A stretch of 17,631 bases of DNA from Rubrobacter sp. (GCA_016781705.1 JADDPV010000084.1:1-17631), one strand, 5' to 3'. Shown: positions 1-8,023, numbered from the stretch's first letter. The notes: a model not told the origin generated them from the letters alone. Made by a program: numbers and translations.

Positions 1-1215
1 GTGGCGCCTCCTGGCCTGGGTGACCAGCGACGAGAACGCCAGAGCCGCCTCGGAGTTGGCGTGCCCGAGCATGGAGTGCACCTCGTCGAGGTACGCTGAG
101 ACCGGGTAGCCGCCATCCCCGCGGGCCAGGACGGCCTGGCGGAAGTACTCCATCACCCACGTGGAGAGCATCCGGCTGGTGGCCGGCGCGGCCCCCTGCG
201 GGACGCTCACGAGGGTGAGTCCCGGGAGGCCGAGTGCCTCCGGCAGGTCGAGGACCGGCTCCCCCTCCTTCGGGGAGAGCGCGACCTCGACGATCTCCTG
301 CGCCAAGAGCGCGTCGATCACGGCGTGCAGCCCGGCGACGAACTGGGTGCGCTCCCGCTTACCGTACTGGCCGTAGTAGAGGTCCTCCCAGTAGCCGCGG
401 GTTCTCCTCGGCAGGTTCTTGGCGTTCACGGTGAAGCCTTCGCCGGAGGCGTCGCGCTCCACGCCCAGGACCTTGCGCCTGTAGGACTCGTTCTGGACGA
501 AGCGGTCGAGGTCGGCCATGGTGGCCTCCCGGCGTTCGCGTTCGGCGTGGCAGCACACCGCCAAGACCGAGTGCCTGAGGAACATGGAGTTGAAGTTCTC
601 GAAGAACTTCTCGTCGCCGCTCGCAGCCGCAGACTGGAAGGCGGTGACCGCGCGCTCCGCGGCCTCCACCTTGTCCCCGGCCAGCGGGTTCCACTTCATC
701 GCGCGGCCGGCGGCCGCGCCGGCGTAGGCGAAGTAGCGGATCGGGACGCCGAGCCAGAGGGCGAGCGGCAGGAGCTTCGCGCCGAGGTCGCCCTCCGTCT
801 CTATCACCAGCACGGAGAGCCCGCTACGGAGGTCCTGGTAGGCCAGCCACTCCATCGTGGAGGTCTTGGCCTGGCCCATGGGCGCCACCATCTGGAGCCC
901 GGTGAATCGGTCGGAGAGGGGCAGATAGAGGGGCGTCGTGCCGAACGGCTTCAACGGACGCTCGCCGACGAGCACCTCCCCCGGGCGCCGGAACAGGAAC
1001 CGGTGGCCGAGGTCGAGGAGCGGCCCCGAGACCCTGTGCGCTCCGGCCAACCCGGCGCCGGCGGCGAAGAGCACTGCGGTGCCGAGGGCCCAGTTCGTGG
1101 GGTCCTGAACCGCGTCCATCAGCTGGGGCCCCGACTCCCTGAGCCGTACCCCGAGGTCGTAGAAGCGGTCGCCGGAGGCCTGGGCCCCGACCGCCGCCAG
1201 CGCCGGCGCGTTCAC
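1..1215 (-). CDS. VirD4/TraG-like type IV coupling ATPase, 3' end cut by window edge
   Basis: The reading frame is open from a GTG at 1215 to the window edge, giving 405 residues with no stop. It resembles conjugative coupling proteins, the inner-membrane ATPases that pass the relaxase-DNA complex to a type IV secretion channel. One hydrophobic helix (about residues 41-60) precedes the ATPase domain. The P-loop is at residues 111-119, APMGQAKTS, followed by a strand VLVIETEGD (135-143) where VirD4 proteins carry their D-x-KGE segment. Near the visible end is a Walker B-like YLDEVHSM (about 376-383), matching the LDE motif before the arginine-containing helix. The start overlaps the upstream stop as GTGA, so the two genes are translationally coupled. 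The P-loop is unusual: alanine replaces both usual glycines. A VirB4- or FtsK-type ATPase is a less likely alternative. Confidence 0.72.
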   Translation of the reverse strand, partial: MNAPALAAVGAQASGDRFYDLGVRLRESGPQLMDAVQDPTNWALGTAVLFAAGAGLAGAHRVSGPLLDLGHRFLFRRPGEVLVGERPLKPFGTTPLYLPLSDRFTGLQMVAPMGQAKTSTMEWLAYQDLRSGLSVLVIETEGDLGAKLLPLALWLGVPIRYFAYAGAAAGRAMKWNPLAGDKVEAAERAVTAFQSAAASGDEKFFENFNSMFLRHSVLAVCCHAERERREATMADLDRFVQNESYRRKVLGVERDASGEGFTVNAKNLPRRTRGYWEDLYYGQYGKRERTQFVAGLHAVIDALLAQEIVEVALSPKEGEPVLDLPEALGLPGLTLVSVPQGAAPATSRMLSTWVMEYFRQAVLARGDGGYPVSAYLDEVHSMLGHANSEAALAFSSLVTQARRRH

Positions 1216-1757
1216 GCGCTCACCCCGCGCGACGTTCCGGGCAAAGCGCCGGGAACCGGGGCCGCCTCCCTGGCGTAGCGGGAGCCGTGCTCCGTGACGA
1301 TGATCCAGAGGACGGGGCGGGACGTCCCCCCGGTCCTCTCCTCGATGGTTATGAGGTTCTGGAGCCCCATCAGCGGCACCACCCGGTCCAAGACCTGCGC
1401 GTCGAGGCCGGTGAGCTGGCCGAGGCGGGCGAGCTCGCAGCCTCCGGCCTCGCTGCCCACCAGGGGGCGGAGGATCTCGCGCGCGTCCGACTCCGACACG
1501 CCGTGGTCGAGGAGCGCCCGCCGGAAGGCGTTGCGCTTCGCCCGCCACAGGACGTCCAGGCTGGCGGGGCCAGCCGCATCCCGCGAACGCGGGCGTCCGC
1601 GGAGGAGACCCGCCACCGTCGCCCGGAGGACGCGGCGTATCACGGGGTTCTCCGGGGACGGGCGGCCGCCGGTTTCGCCGGGAGAGCCGTGCGTATGAGG
1701 GCTGCGGGCGGCCGGAGGCTGGCCTCCTGCCGGCGGTTGGTAAAATGCGTTCGCCAC
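1212..1757 (-). CDS. Winged-helix-like small protein, coupled to the VirD4-like gene
   Basis: This 181-residue protein starts with GTG at 1757 and ends in a TGA that overlaps the next gene's GTG. The first 40 residues are rich in Pro and Gly and probably disordered. The C-terminal half has a winged-helix rhythm: helices around residues 108-133 (LARLGQLTGL, then QVLDRVVPLMGL), two strands, and a TEHGSRYA ending typical of MarR/ArsR-like folds, where the last part reads 'xTxxGxxY'. I do not recognise the exact family. Such a protein next to a coupling ATPase could be a DNA-binding accessory of transfer or a local repressor; both are inference. No strong Shine-Dalgarno sequence stands before the GTG. 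Confidence 0.6.
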   Translation of the reverse strand: MANAFYQPPAGGQPPAARSPHTHGSPGETGGRPSPENPVIRRVLRATVAGLLRGRPRSRDAAGPASLDVLWRAKRNAFRRALLDHGVSESDAREILRPLVGSEAGGCELARLGQLTGLDAQVLDRVVPLMGLQNLITIEERTGGTSRPVLWIIVTEHGSRYAREAAPVPGALPGTSRGVSA

Positions 1758-1795
1758 AAGGGGTCTCTGGTCTCCTTGTCGGTCTTGTGTGGTGA

Positions 1796-1832
1796 AGGGC
1801 CCGCCCTGGTTGGCGCCCGGAGTACGGGCCCT
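1796..1832 (-). promoter_or_regulatory. GC-rich hairpin in the leader of the winged-helix gene
   Basis: AGGGCCCG at 1796-1803 and CGGGCCCT at 1825-1832 are perfect 8-bp complements with a 21-base spacer. On the minus strand this lies about 40 bases before the GTG at 1757 and is not followed by a T run, so a leader structure is more likely than a classical terminator. It could also end transcription coming from the LuxR gene upstream. Confidence 0.35.
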
Positions 1833-1983
1833 CTACCACCCTCAGCTTCTCGCTTACGTCGCGCGGCCTATCCTTCGGATCACCTCCTCCCTTCCGTCGG
1901 GTTCGCGACTTGCGTCCCCAATATGGGGCATCCCGGGGCATCTTCCATCATCGGCAGCGAGTAACTTTGCGATGATTTCTAGC

Positions 1984-1999
1984 TACTCGGTAGCGAGTA
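1984..1999. repeat. TACTCG-GTAG-CGAGTA palindrome
   Basis: TACTCG (1984-1989) and CGAGTA (1994-1999) form a perfect 6-bp inverted repeat with a 4-base spacer. A direct copy of GCGAGTAA lies just upstream (1957-1964 and 1993-2000). The hexamer CGAGTA is also the core of the two large palindromes near parA (13178-13216 and 13570-13616), so this may be a weak third site for the same protein, or an unrelated operator. Confidence 0.35.
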
Positions 2000-2073
2000 A
2001 TCGCTTGCGCTTACGGGCACGCGGAAGGGGCGGCCTTCTCGCGAGCCGTGGCGGTGGTGAACGGGGTGGGCGG

Positions 2074-3408
2074 TCAGGCGGGGAGGTCGGGGATCCCGCG
2101 GCGCTTGGCCTCGGCGACTATCCGGGCGTCCGACGATTTTGGGCTGAGTCCCAGCTTCTGGCAGAGGTGCCGCTTGTGGGTGCGCACGGTATTTGTGCTT
2201 ATGGAAAGCCGGCTGCCTATCTGGACGAGTAGGTCGCCGGCAGCGATACCCGCCAGCACCTCCTTCTCCCGGTCGGTGAGGCCCGGGTCCAGTCGGGCGA
2301 GGTGCGGGCGGACCACGTCCCGGGCCTCCTCGATGTCCGGCGAGGGTAGGCCCCGGTCGATGGCCGCCCCGACGAGCGCGGCGAACTCCGAGCAGGCCGC
2401 GAGGTCGGAGGGGCCGTAGGGGGTGGGATTTCCCGTCTCGGTTCTGAGGAAGGCTAAGGCGCCGTGGAAGCGATCCCGTCCGATCACGGGGGCGCACAGG
2501 CAAGAGTACGGGCGCGCCTCTTCCAGCGCCCGGCGGCGCTCGGGGCTCTTCGCTATCGCCGAGATGAAGTCCGGTCCGATCCGCTCGACGAGCTCGGGTT
2601 GGCGGGTGGCGTAGACCCGCGGGGCTCCGTGGGGAGCGGTCGGGGCGAGGGGGGTCGAGAAGGCCTCCTCCACCCGTTCGGCGGCACCTTCGGCGTGGTC
2701 CACCGCCACCCGGGTGAACCTGGGCAGGCCGCCGTTGCCTTCGAGCGCGTCGGCGAAGCACCAGTCCGCGACCGGGCGGGCCCCTCCGACGCCGCCGCTC
2801 ACGGCCGCCAAGACAGCGGCGGAGAGCAGGTCGTCCCGCTCGGCGGTGAGCTTGAGGAGCGCCGCCCCCGTCCGCAGGAGCTCGGCGCGCGAGCGCCAGG
2901 CGATCGCCTCCTCCTCGTACGCGAGCCTCTCGACCCCGGCGCCGAGCAGCGCGGCGGCGCGAGAGAGGAAGCGCCCTTCTTCCGGGGAGAACACCCGCGG
3001 ATCCCGGTAGAAGACGCCGAGCGCCCCGAAGCCCTGCCCGCCGGCCTCAATCTTGACGGCGATGCCGCTTCTGGCACCGTGCCCGGAGACGAGCTCGTCG
3101 TCGGCCCACTCGTGAGGCCGGGAGAAGTCCTCGAGCTCCACCGGACGCCCCACCGGGTCGAGCAACGCCCGCCCCGCCTGCGAGAGGAGGCCCGCCGGCA
3201 CCCGCGCCCGGCCGTAGAGGTCCTCGGGGAAGCCACGCCCCGCGCGCAACACGAAGCGCCCCTCCCCCGGCGCGTACTCCAGCACCTGCGCGAGGTCCGC
3301 CGACATGGCGTTGGCGACCCCCGCCGCGAAGGCGCCGAAGAGCCCGGCGCGGGAGGAGGCGCGGTGCGAGGCTTCGGCCAACTCACACATGTGGTCCTCG
3401 AAGGACAT
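2074..3408 (-). CDS. GAF-domain LuxR-family transcriptional regulator
   Basis: From the ATG at 3408 the protein has 444 residues; a GTG at 3453 would add 15. The N-terminal part looks like two GAF-type sensor domains (roughly residues 20-165 and 185-350), with patterns such as 'GFGALGVFYRD...FSPEEGRFLSRAAALLGAGVE' and 'CLCAPVIGRDRFHGALAFLR' that match the GAF core strand and closing helix. The C-terminus is a clear LuxR/NarL helix-turn-helix (about 377-421), with LTDREKEVL, NTVRTH and QKLGL. It should be a cytoplasmic, ligand- or redox-sensing DNA-binding regulator. No receiver domain is present. The signal and targets cannot be read from sequence; a 7-bp inverted repeat lies about 100 bases upstream. 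It stands alone, with gene-free DNA on both sides. Confidence 0.82.
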   Translation of the reverse strand: MSFEDHMCELAEASHRASSRAGLFGAFAAGVANAMSADLAQVLEYAPGEGRFVLRAGRGFPEDLYGRARVPAGLLSQAGRALLDPVGRPVELEDFSRPHEWADDELVSGHGARSGIAVKIEAGGQGFGALGVFYRDPRVFSPEEGRFLSRAAALLGAGVERLAYEEEAIAWRSRAELLRTGAALLKLTAERDDLLSAAVLAAVSGGVGGARPVADWCFADALEGNGGLPRFTRVAVDHAEGAAERVEEAFSTPLAPTAPHGAPRVYATRQPELVERIGPDFISAIAKSPERRRALEEARPYSCLCAPVIGRDRFHGALAFLRTETGNPTPYGPSDLAACSEFAALVGAAIDRGLPSPDIEEARDVVRPHLARLDPGLTDREKEVLAGIAAGDLLVQIGSRLSISTNTVRTHKRHLCQKLGLSPKSSDARIVAEAKRRGIPDLPA

Positions 3409-3926
3409 AGCACACCCGGGAAGCTCCCGCGCAGCCCTCACGTGGCCACCCACGCTCGCCGCGAGTGTGCGACCGTCGCCGCTCGGATGCGCGGCCGGGA
3501 GCCAAGGTTAGGATACGCTCGACCCAAGGCTAACCTCCCTCCATCGAGGCCGAGGAGTCTGCCCCTGCCATACCATGGCGCCCCGACCTGCTTGGTCTTC
3601 CTCTGCGCAACGGTGGTTCGGCTCGCCGCCTGAACTCGCGCGCCATGCACACAGCGCCGAATTAAACGCAGCCGGCAACCTCGCTCCAGAAGTTGTCTGT
3701 ATGCCAGAACGTAGCCGCGCAAGCGGGCGGTGTGGACGGTTGGCGCGCAGCTGAATACGGTTTGTCCGGGAGGTCCGGTCATGCGGTGAAATATGGCCAA
3801 CTCTTAATCCCCCTTCGCCGTGTTCGCCGCGGAATATTCGTGAGCATAAACAAGCGTTCACACTTTTGCAATATGAATTTACAGATTTCCCTTATCTGTG
3901 AGAGTGAATTTCTGGGGAGAGGGGGG
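3409..3926. other. Gene-free stretch upstream of the LuxR gene
   Basis: I see no credible gene in these 518 bases; the open frames (for example minus 3508-3861) have no recognisable pattern. The right part (about 3780-3910) is noticeably more AT-rich than the neighbourhood. It contains a 6-bp hairpin ACAGAT/ATCTGT at 3881-3899, just downstream of the membrane protein gene ending at 3927, which may help end that transcript. The left part holds the putative operator of the LuxR gene. Confidence 0.5.
3503..3536 (-). promoter_or_regulatory. Putative operator upstream of the GAF-LuxR gene
   Basis: AGGTTAG (3505-3511) and CTAACCT (3530-3536) form a perfect 7-bp inverted repeat with an 18-base spacer, and CCAAGG occurs directly before each arm region. 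It sits about 100 bases before the ATG at 3408, where a LuxR-type regulator could bind to control itself. No clear -35/-10 pair was found. Confidence 0.3.
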
Positions 3927-5222
3927 TCAGCGGGTCAGTTTTTCGGCCGTCTTCGCGCACTCGTATGCCGAGAGGACGTTCCGCTTTATGGGAGGCGGGT
4001 GTTCCCTGAGAAGTCGGTGGGCCACGGGCGCAGGAAGGAAGCCGGCGTCCGCCGCCAGGAGTGCGGCCAGTTGCGTCCAATCTTCGGAACGCCGCAAAAA
4101 GAGCGTGGTGCGCAGGCGGAAGAGGGAGATGGCCGGGGCAGCCGCGGAGAAGAGCGGGTCGTGCCTTATGTCGTAGAGAACCCGACCGTCGATCTGGACG
4201 AAGACGCGAGAGGCGAGGCCCGAGTTTCTCCGCAGGCGCTCGTGGACGTCGGAGAGGCGGCCGAGGAGGGTGTCGTCCGGCTCCGTCCTTAGTATGGAGA
4301 GAAGCTTGACCAGATCCAAGGCCTTCTGTCGTTGCTCGCTCGTCAGCTCGAGGTACGTGCAGGCGCGGTAGAAGTAGCCGGTGGCGTCTCCGCACTCCAG
4401 GCCATTGGAGTAGGCGAGGTCGAACCTGGTCTCGATGTCGTGCCGGAGTTTAATCCATTCCCTGAAGAGGTCGAGGAGACGTTCCCGCTCTTCGTGCGAG
4501 TGGTAGAGAAAGAGGCCCGCCATGTAGGCCACCCCGCCGACGCCCAGGAGCAGAGTCTCGGCGTACAGGTGGAGGTCGATCATCGAGGACTTCTCCGCCG
4601 GCGAGAGGGAGAGGACCCTTAAGACCGACCCGTAGATGAAGTTCGAGGCCAGCGCCAGGAAGCAGACGGCGGCGAAGGTCATGGCGCCGTTCTGCAGGCG
4701 GACGGTGCGGGAAGGTGTCTCCCGCTTGAGCAGTTCGCCGGCGAAGACGACCAGGACCAGCAACAGGACCACCCACTCGGCGCCGTTCCTGACCTTGAGC
4801 AGGAGGAACTCCGGCGGGGTGGGCCCGAACTCCTCAAGGGCCGGCACGGGCAGGAAGAGGCCCACGACGAAGCCGAACAGCCAGCAGGCGCCGATGAGGA
4901 GCCACGCGTTCCGGAGGAGATCGGCCGCCCTCGGCCGGTTGTTGGCGATGCTGCGGGCGAGTAGCCAAGCGATGTAGGCGATCGCCGCGTCGAAGGGGAT
5001 GGCCCTCACGTTGTAGACGATGCTCTGGAGGGCGTTCGACGCGTCCTCGGAGGAGAAGTAGGCGGCGAACCCCCAACAGGCGGCGCCGAGGAGGTTCAGG
5101 AGGGCGCCCGCGCGCAGGATCTCGGGCCGCGCGTCCTTTCTCCAGAGGGCGTACGCGGAGATAAGCAGAAAGTTGGCGAACAGGATGCCGGCTATGATCA
5201 CCTGGTAGGTGGCGTAGCTCAC
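3927..5222 (-). CDS. Seven-helix membrane protein with cytosolic C-terminal domain (MAB_1171c/DUF6545-like)
   Basis: This 431-residue protein has seven hydrophobic segments at about residues 7-27, 35-55, 77-92, 107-128, 149-165, 179-201 and 222-241. They are followed by a soluble tail of about 190 residues rich in Arg, Leu and Asp/Glu, starting with HSHEERERLLDLFREW. From memory, this build, together with an adjacent ImmA-like peptidase and XRE regulator, matches the actinobacterial group annotated 'MAB_1171c family putative transporter'; that assignment needs a profile search. Its GTG start overlaps the peptidase stop as GTGA, so the two are coupled. The likely role is a membrane sensor or anchor passing a signal to the peptidase rather than a transporter, but this is inference. 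It is the last gene of the five-gene unit. Confidence 0.72.
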   Translation of the reverse strand: MSYATYQVIIAGILFANFLLISAYALWRKDARPEILRAGALLNLLGAACWGFAAYFSSEDASNALQSIVYNVRAIPFDAAIAYIAWLLARSIANNRPRAADLLRNAWLLIGACWLFGFVVGLFLPVPALEEFGPTPPEFLLLKVRNGAEWVVLLLVLVVFAGELLKRETPSRTVRLQNGAMTFAAVCFLALASNFIYGSVLRVLSLSPAEKSSMIDLHLYAETLLLGVGGVAYMAGLFLYHSHEERERLLDLFREWIKLRHDIETRFDLAYSNGLECGDATGYFYRACTYLELTSEQRQKALDLVKLLSILRTEPDDTLLGRLSDVHERLRRNSGLASRVFVQIDGRVLYDIRHDPLFSAAAPAISLFRLRTTLFLRRSEDWTQLAALLAADAGFLPAPVAHRLLREHPPPIKRNVLSAYECAKTAEKLTR

Positions 5223-5911
5223 GAGACCTGATTGAGCCTCTCGGTGCCGAGCGCCAGCTGCCCGAGGGAGCCGGCGAGCATGCCGTGCTGCGCGCGCAGC
5301 TCCGCCTCGGCCTCGTAGAGGGCCAGGAGCGCCTCCTTCGGCAGGCCGGAGGTCAGGGGAGCCTTTCGCGCCAGCCTCTCGTCCGGAGGCTCGAGGTCGG
5401 TGAGCGTCTCTTCGGCTAGGTCGGACGGGAGCGGCGGGTGGCCGGCCGCCACGTGGCCGAGCTCGTGTAGCAGAGTGTAATTGTAGAGCCAGCCGCGGCC
5501 GAGCCGGACGGGAATCTCGACGGTCAGGTCCCCCGAGTCGGGATGCCGCGTCGTACGACCGAGCTGGCGGCGTTCCAAGGCGACGTTCGTCGGCCTGAGT
5601 ATCCGTATGCGGAGGTCCAGCTTGTTGGCGAGGGCTTCGGAGTAAGCGTCGCCAGTGAAAGGGGTTCCTTTCAAACCGAGAAGGGCGAGCTCCCTCACGT
5701 ACTCCTCGTACGGAATGAGGCTGGCGACGAAGGCGGCGACCTGCGCGTGCCAGGCCGCCTCGGCCTCCTTCGCAAGTCCGGGCGTACCCCGGTCACGAGA
5801 AAGCAGGAGGTTCTCGTACGCCTCTCGCAGCTGTTGTACGCCGGCCGATCGGGATCTTATGGAAGGAACGCGCTTGGGTAGAAAGAGGGCGCTAAGTCGG
5901 TCCCTCAACAT
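5219..5911 (-). CDS. ImmA/IrrE-type zinc metallopeptidase
   Basis: The 230-residue protein carries the zincin motif HELGH at residues 149-153 inside LLHELGHVAAGH. An acidic helix, LYEAEAELRAQ (about 199-208), could supply the third zinc ligand. ImmA (ICEBs1) and IrrE (Deinococcus) cleave partner XRE-type repressors, ImmR and DdrO respectively, when signalled. Here the neighbouring upstream gene encodes an XRE-type protein, so that protein is the obvious candidate substrate. A good Shine-Dalgarno (AAGGA, five bases before the ATG at 5911) supports the start, which lies 20 bases inside the XRE gene. The stop overlaps the membrane gene's start. No signal peptide is seen; it should act in the cytoplasm, perhaps recruited by the membrane protein. 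Proteolytic activity is inferred, not shown. Confidence 0.8.
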   Translation of the reverse strand: MLRDRLSALFLPKRVPSIRSRSAGVQQLREAYENLLLSRDRGTPGLAKEAEAAWHAQVAAFVASLIPYEEYVRELALLGLKGTPFTGDAYSEALANKLDLRIRILRPTNVALERRQLGRTTRHPDSGDLTVEIPVRLGRGWLYNYTLLHELGHVAAGHPPLPSDLAEETLTDLEPPDERLARKAPLTSGLPKEALLALYEAEAELRAQHGMLAGSLGQLALGTERLNQVS

Positions 5912-6554
5912 CTTTTTCCTTCTCCGCTAGCTGATCCAGGAGCGACAGGATCAGGTCTTGCTGCTGGGAGGACCGTTCGTTGAACTTGTTCAGGGCCGCC
6001 CGGACCTTCTCGTTTCGCAATGCGGTAATGGTGTCAGGATCGAGCGGGGGCAGTTCGCCCGGCTGGCTGTACCAGTAGGAGACGTCGACGCCGAAGACGT
6101 TGGAGAGCGCCACGTACTGGGTGCCCCTCAGGTCGGCGACCTTGCCCTCCCTGGCGGCCGTGATCGTCTCCTCATCGAGCTGGCCGTAGGTCAGCTCGGC
6201 GAGCTCGCGATTCGTGAAGGGCCGGCCGGTCGTGTGGTTGATCCTCATCTCGAACAAGAGGTTGAGCTTGTCCGCCAGGGTGACTGGCCGTTTTTGGCCT
6301 TCCACCTCCTCGACCGGTTCGCGATCCTTATGGAACCAGAGCTCGGTGGGGAACCCCATCACCTGCGCTATGGCGGCGAGTCGGTCGATGCCGGGCTGCT
6401 CAATCCGGCCGGCCTTCAGGTTCGTTATGTAGTTGCCCCTGACGAATCCCCCCGTGGCCCGCTCTATGTCCATGTTGGACCACTTCTTGCCGTCGGGCCT
6501 CCGGTAGATCTCCCTGAAGCACTCGAACCTCTCTCCGTAATCTATGCCGTTCAT
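5892..6554 (-). CDS. XRE-type helix-turn-helix regulator
   Basis: The protein has 220 residues. The first 75 form an XRE-like helix-turn-helix: KKWSNMDIERATGG, NYITNLKAGRIEQP, then DRLAAIAQVMGFPTELWF. A second, similar unit follows at about 95-165 (TNRELAELTYGQL, AAREGKVADL, YVALSNVFGVDVSYWY), so it looks like a tandem duplication. The C-terminal 40 residues are helical and charged (NERSSQQQDLILSLLDQLAEKEK) and may dimerise or carry the cleavage region. It overlaps the ImmA-like gene by 20 bases and lies 40 bases after the P450 stop. As in ImmR/ImmA and DdrO/IrrE pairs, the likely role is a repressor removed by its peptidase. Which promoter it controls is not visible; its own operon's promoter near 8600 is the first candidate. 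Confidence 0.78.
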   Translation of the reverse strand: MNGIDYGERFECFREIYRRPDGKKWSNMDIERATGGFVRGNYITNLKAGRIEQPGIDRLAAIAQVMGFPTELWFHKDREPVEEVEGQKRPVTLADKLNLLFEMRINHTTGRPFTNRELAELTYGQLDEETITAAREGKVADLRGTQYVALSNVFGVDVSYWYSQPGELPPLDPDTITALRNEKVRAALNKFNERSSQQQDLILSLLDQLAEKEKDVEGPT

Positions 6555-6594
6555 CCTGGTTGATGGCCTTTCTAACGCCCTTGCGCCGCCGCTC

Positions 6595-8010
6595 TTATGA
6601 CCGACTTGGTGTTCGGACCGAGCGTAGGATCATGGGCAGACCGTCCTTCGGCCTCAGCGAGATCGCCGCCTCGGGCCGCACCCGGAAGCCGGGGACCAGC
6701 TCCGGAAGATACCTCTGGGCCACCGTGGCGAGCACGAGCGTGGCCTCCATGGTGGCGAAGTTGCCGCCGATGCACTTCCTCGGTCCCCCGCCGAAGGGAA
6801 AGTACGCGTAGTCGGGCCGGCCGGTCGCGCGGCCGGGCGCGAAGCGCTCCGGGTCGAAGCCTTCCGGGTTCTCCCACAGCGCCGGGTTCCTGTGGACGAC
6901 GTACGGGCTCACGGCGACCCGCGAGCCCTTCGGGATGGCGTACCCGCCGATCTCGTCGTACTCTCGGGCGATCCGTGCGATCATCCAGCCCGGGGGATAC
7001 AGCCGCAGGGTCTCCTTGAAGACCATCCCCGTGTACGGGAGGGACGGCAGGTCGTCGAAGGTGGGCGGTCTCCCTCCTAGAACGGAGTCGAGCTCCGCGG
7101 TCATCGTGCGCGCAACCTCGGGGTGCTTGGACAGCAGGTACCAGGCCCACGAGAGCGCCGCAGCGGTGGTCTCGTGACCGGCGATGAGGATGGTCATCAG
7201 CTCGTCCCTCAGCTGTCGCTCGCTCATCGCCTCGCCGGTCTCCTCGTCGCGGGCGGCCGCAAGCATGGAGAGCAGGTCGCCCCTGTCCTCCCCCTGCCCC
7301 CTGCGCTCGTCTATCAGGGTGTAGACGAGATCGTCGAGGATCTTCAGAGATCTCCTGAAGCGGCGATTTCTCGGCGTCGGGACCGATTCCGGGAGTACCG
7401 CCACCGCCTTGATGCGCCGGTCGGTGTACTCGAGCAGGTAGCGCACCGCTTGGCCCACCTCGGATGAACGGTCCGCGAGATCTGTCGAGAGCATCGTGCG
7501 CCCGACGATCGTGAGCGTAAGGCGGGTCATCTCCTCGGCCAAGTCGAGCGGAGTCCCCGCACGGGCGGCGGCCTCCCACCTTTGGGCCAGCATCTCCTCG
7601 GTCGCTGCTGTCATTGTCTTGCCCAAGAGGGCGAGCCGGCTACGGTGGAACGCGGGCTGGGCCAGCCTGCGCTGCCTGCGCCAGAAGTCGCCCTCGCTGG
7701 TGAGCAGACCGTTGCCGATCACCGCGCTCAGGCGGTCGTAGGCTCCCGACTTGCGGTAGTTGGCCTGGTGGTCCCTCAGCACGTGGCGGACGTACTCGGG
7801 CCTAGACAGCACGTGGACCGTGAGGATCCCGACGGGAGAAAGAAGCTTGAAGCGGTAGATGTCGCCGTACGTGCGCGCTGCGTCGAAGAACCCGAGCGTG
7901 TCCCGCTGGACGCTCAGAGACGACCCGAGGAGGGGCAAGCCCCGAGGCCCCGGCGCAACGTTGGTCCCTGATTTCCTACTCTCCGAGATACGTTCCATCG
8001 CGCTTTTCAT
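6595..8010 (-). CDS. Cytochrome P450
   Basis: All P450 hallmarks are present in this 471-residue protein of normal length: helix C WRRQRR (110-115), helix I oxygen-binding AGHETT (277-282), helix K ETLR (E333-R336), and the heme loop FPFGGGPRKCIGG (404-416) with the thiolate ligand Cys413. There is no N-terminal membrane anchor, so it is soluble and needs separate electron donors; none is encoded in the window. The sequence style resembles the bacterial class related to fatty-acid or isoprenoid hydroxylases, but the substrate cannot be called. The ATG at 8010 lies only 13 bases after the PAP2-like stop, and the XRE gene starts 40 bases downstream, so it belongs to the same transcription unit. 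A second in-frame ATG four codons in is possible. Confidence 0.95.
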   Translation of the reverse strand: MKSAMERISESRKSGTNVAPGPRGLPLLGSSLSVQRDTLGFFDAARTYGDIYRFKLLSPVGILTVHVLSRPEYVRHVLRDHQANYRKSGAYDRLSAVIGNGLLTSEGDFWRRQRRLAQPAFHRSRLALLGKTMTAATEEMLAQRWEAAARAGTPLDLAEEMTRLTLTIVGRTMLSTDLADRSSEVGQAVRYLLEYTDRRIKAVAVLPESVPTPRNRRFRRSLKILDDLVYTLIDERRGQGEDRGDLLSMLAAARDEETGEAMSERQLRDELMTILIAGHETTAAALSWAWYLLSKHPEVARTMTAELDSVLGGRPPTFDDLPSLPYTGMVFKETLRLYPPGWMIARIAREYDEIGGYAIPKGSRVAVSPYVVHRNPALWENPEGFDPERFAPGRATGRPDYAYFPFGGGPRKCIGGNFATMEATLVLATVAQRYLPELVPGFRVRPEAAISLRPKDGLPMILRSVRTPSRS

Positions 8011-8023
8011 ACCACGACAAACA

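Larger units (their letters stand above)
1758..2073. other. Gene-poor stretch between the GAF-LuxR gene and the transfer genes
   Basis: No convincing gene is visible here. The stretch holds a GC-rich 8-bp inverted repeat (1796-1832), the 12-mer GGATCACCTCCT (1877-1888), a 6-bp IR TCATCG/CGATGA around 1949-1974, and a TACTCG/CGAGTA palindrome (1984-1999). It probably serves as leader and promoter region for the minus-strand gene starting at 1757. An open frame on the plus strand (1789-2232) lacks protein-like composition and overlaps the LuxR gene antisense. Confidence 0.5.

Noticed and set aside
325..1278. 317-residue plus-strand open frame
   Set aside because: It is antisense to the VirD4-like ATPase, whose motifs and coupled start are clear; the plus product is Gly/Arg/Glu-rich without a recognisable domain.
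1789..2232. Plus-strand open frame of 147 codons
   Set aside because: It runs from the leader region into the antisense of the LuxR HTH, shows no domain pattern and has no convincing ribosome site.
2464..3633. 389-residue plus-strand open frame
   Set aside because: Antisense to the GAF-LuxR gene and of low-complexity GC-driven composition.
3881..3899. ACAGAT/ATCTGT hairpin as a firm terminator of the five-gene unit
   Set aside because: The stem is only six AT-rich pairs and the following bases are not a T run; kept only as a remark in the intergenic entry.
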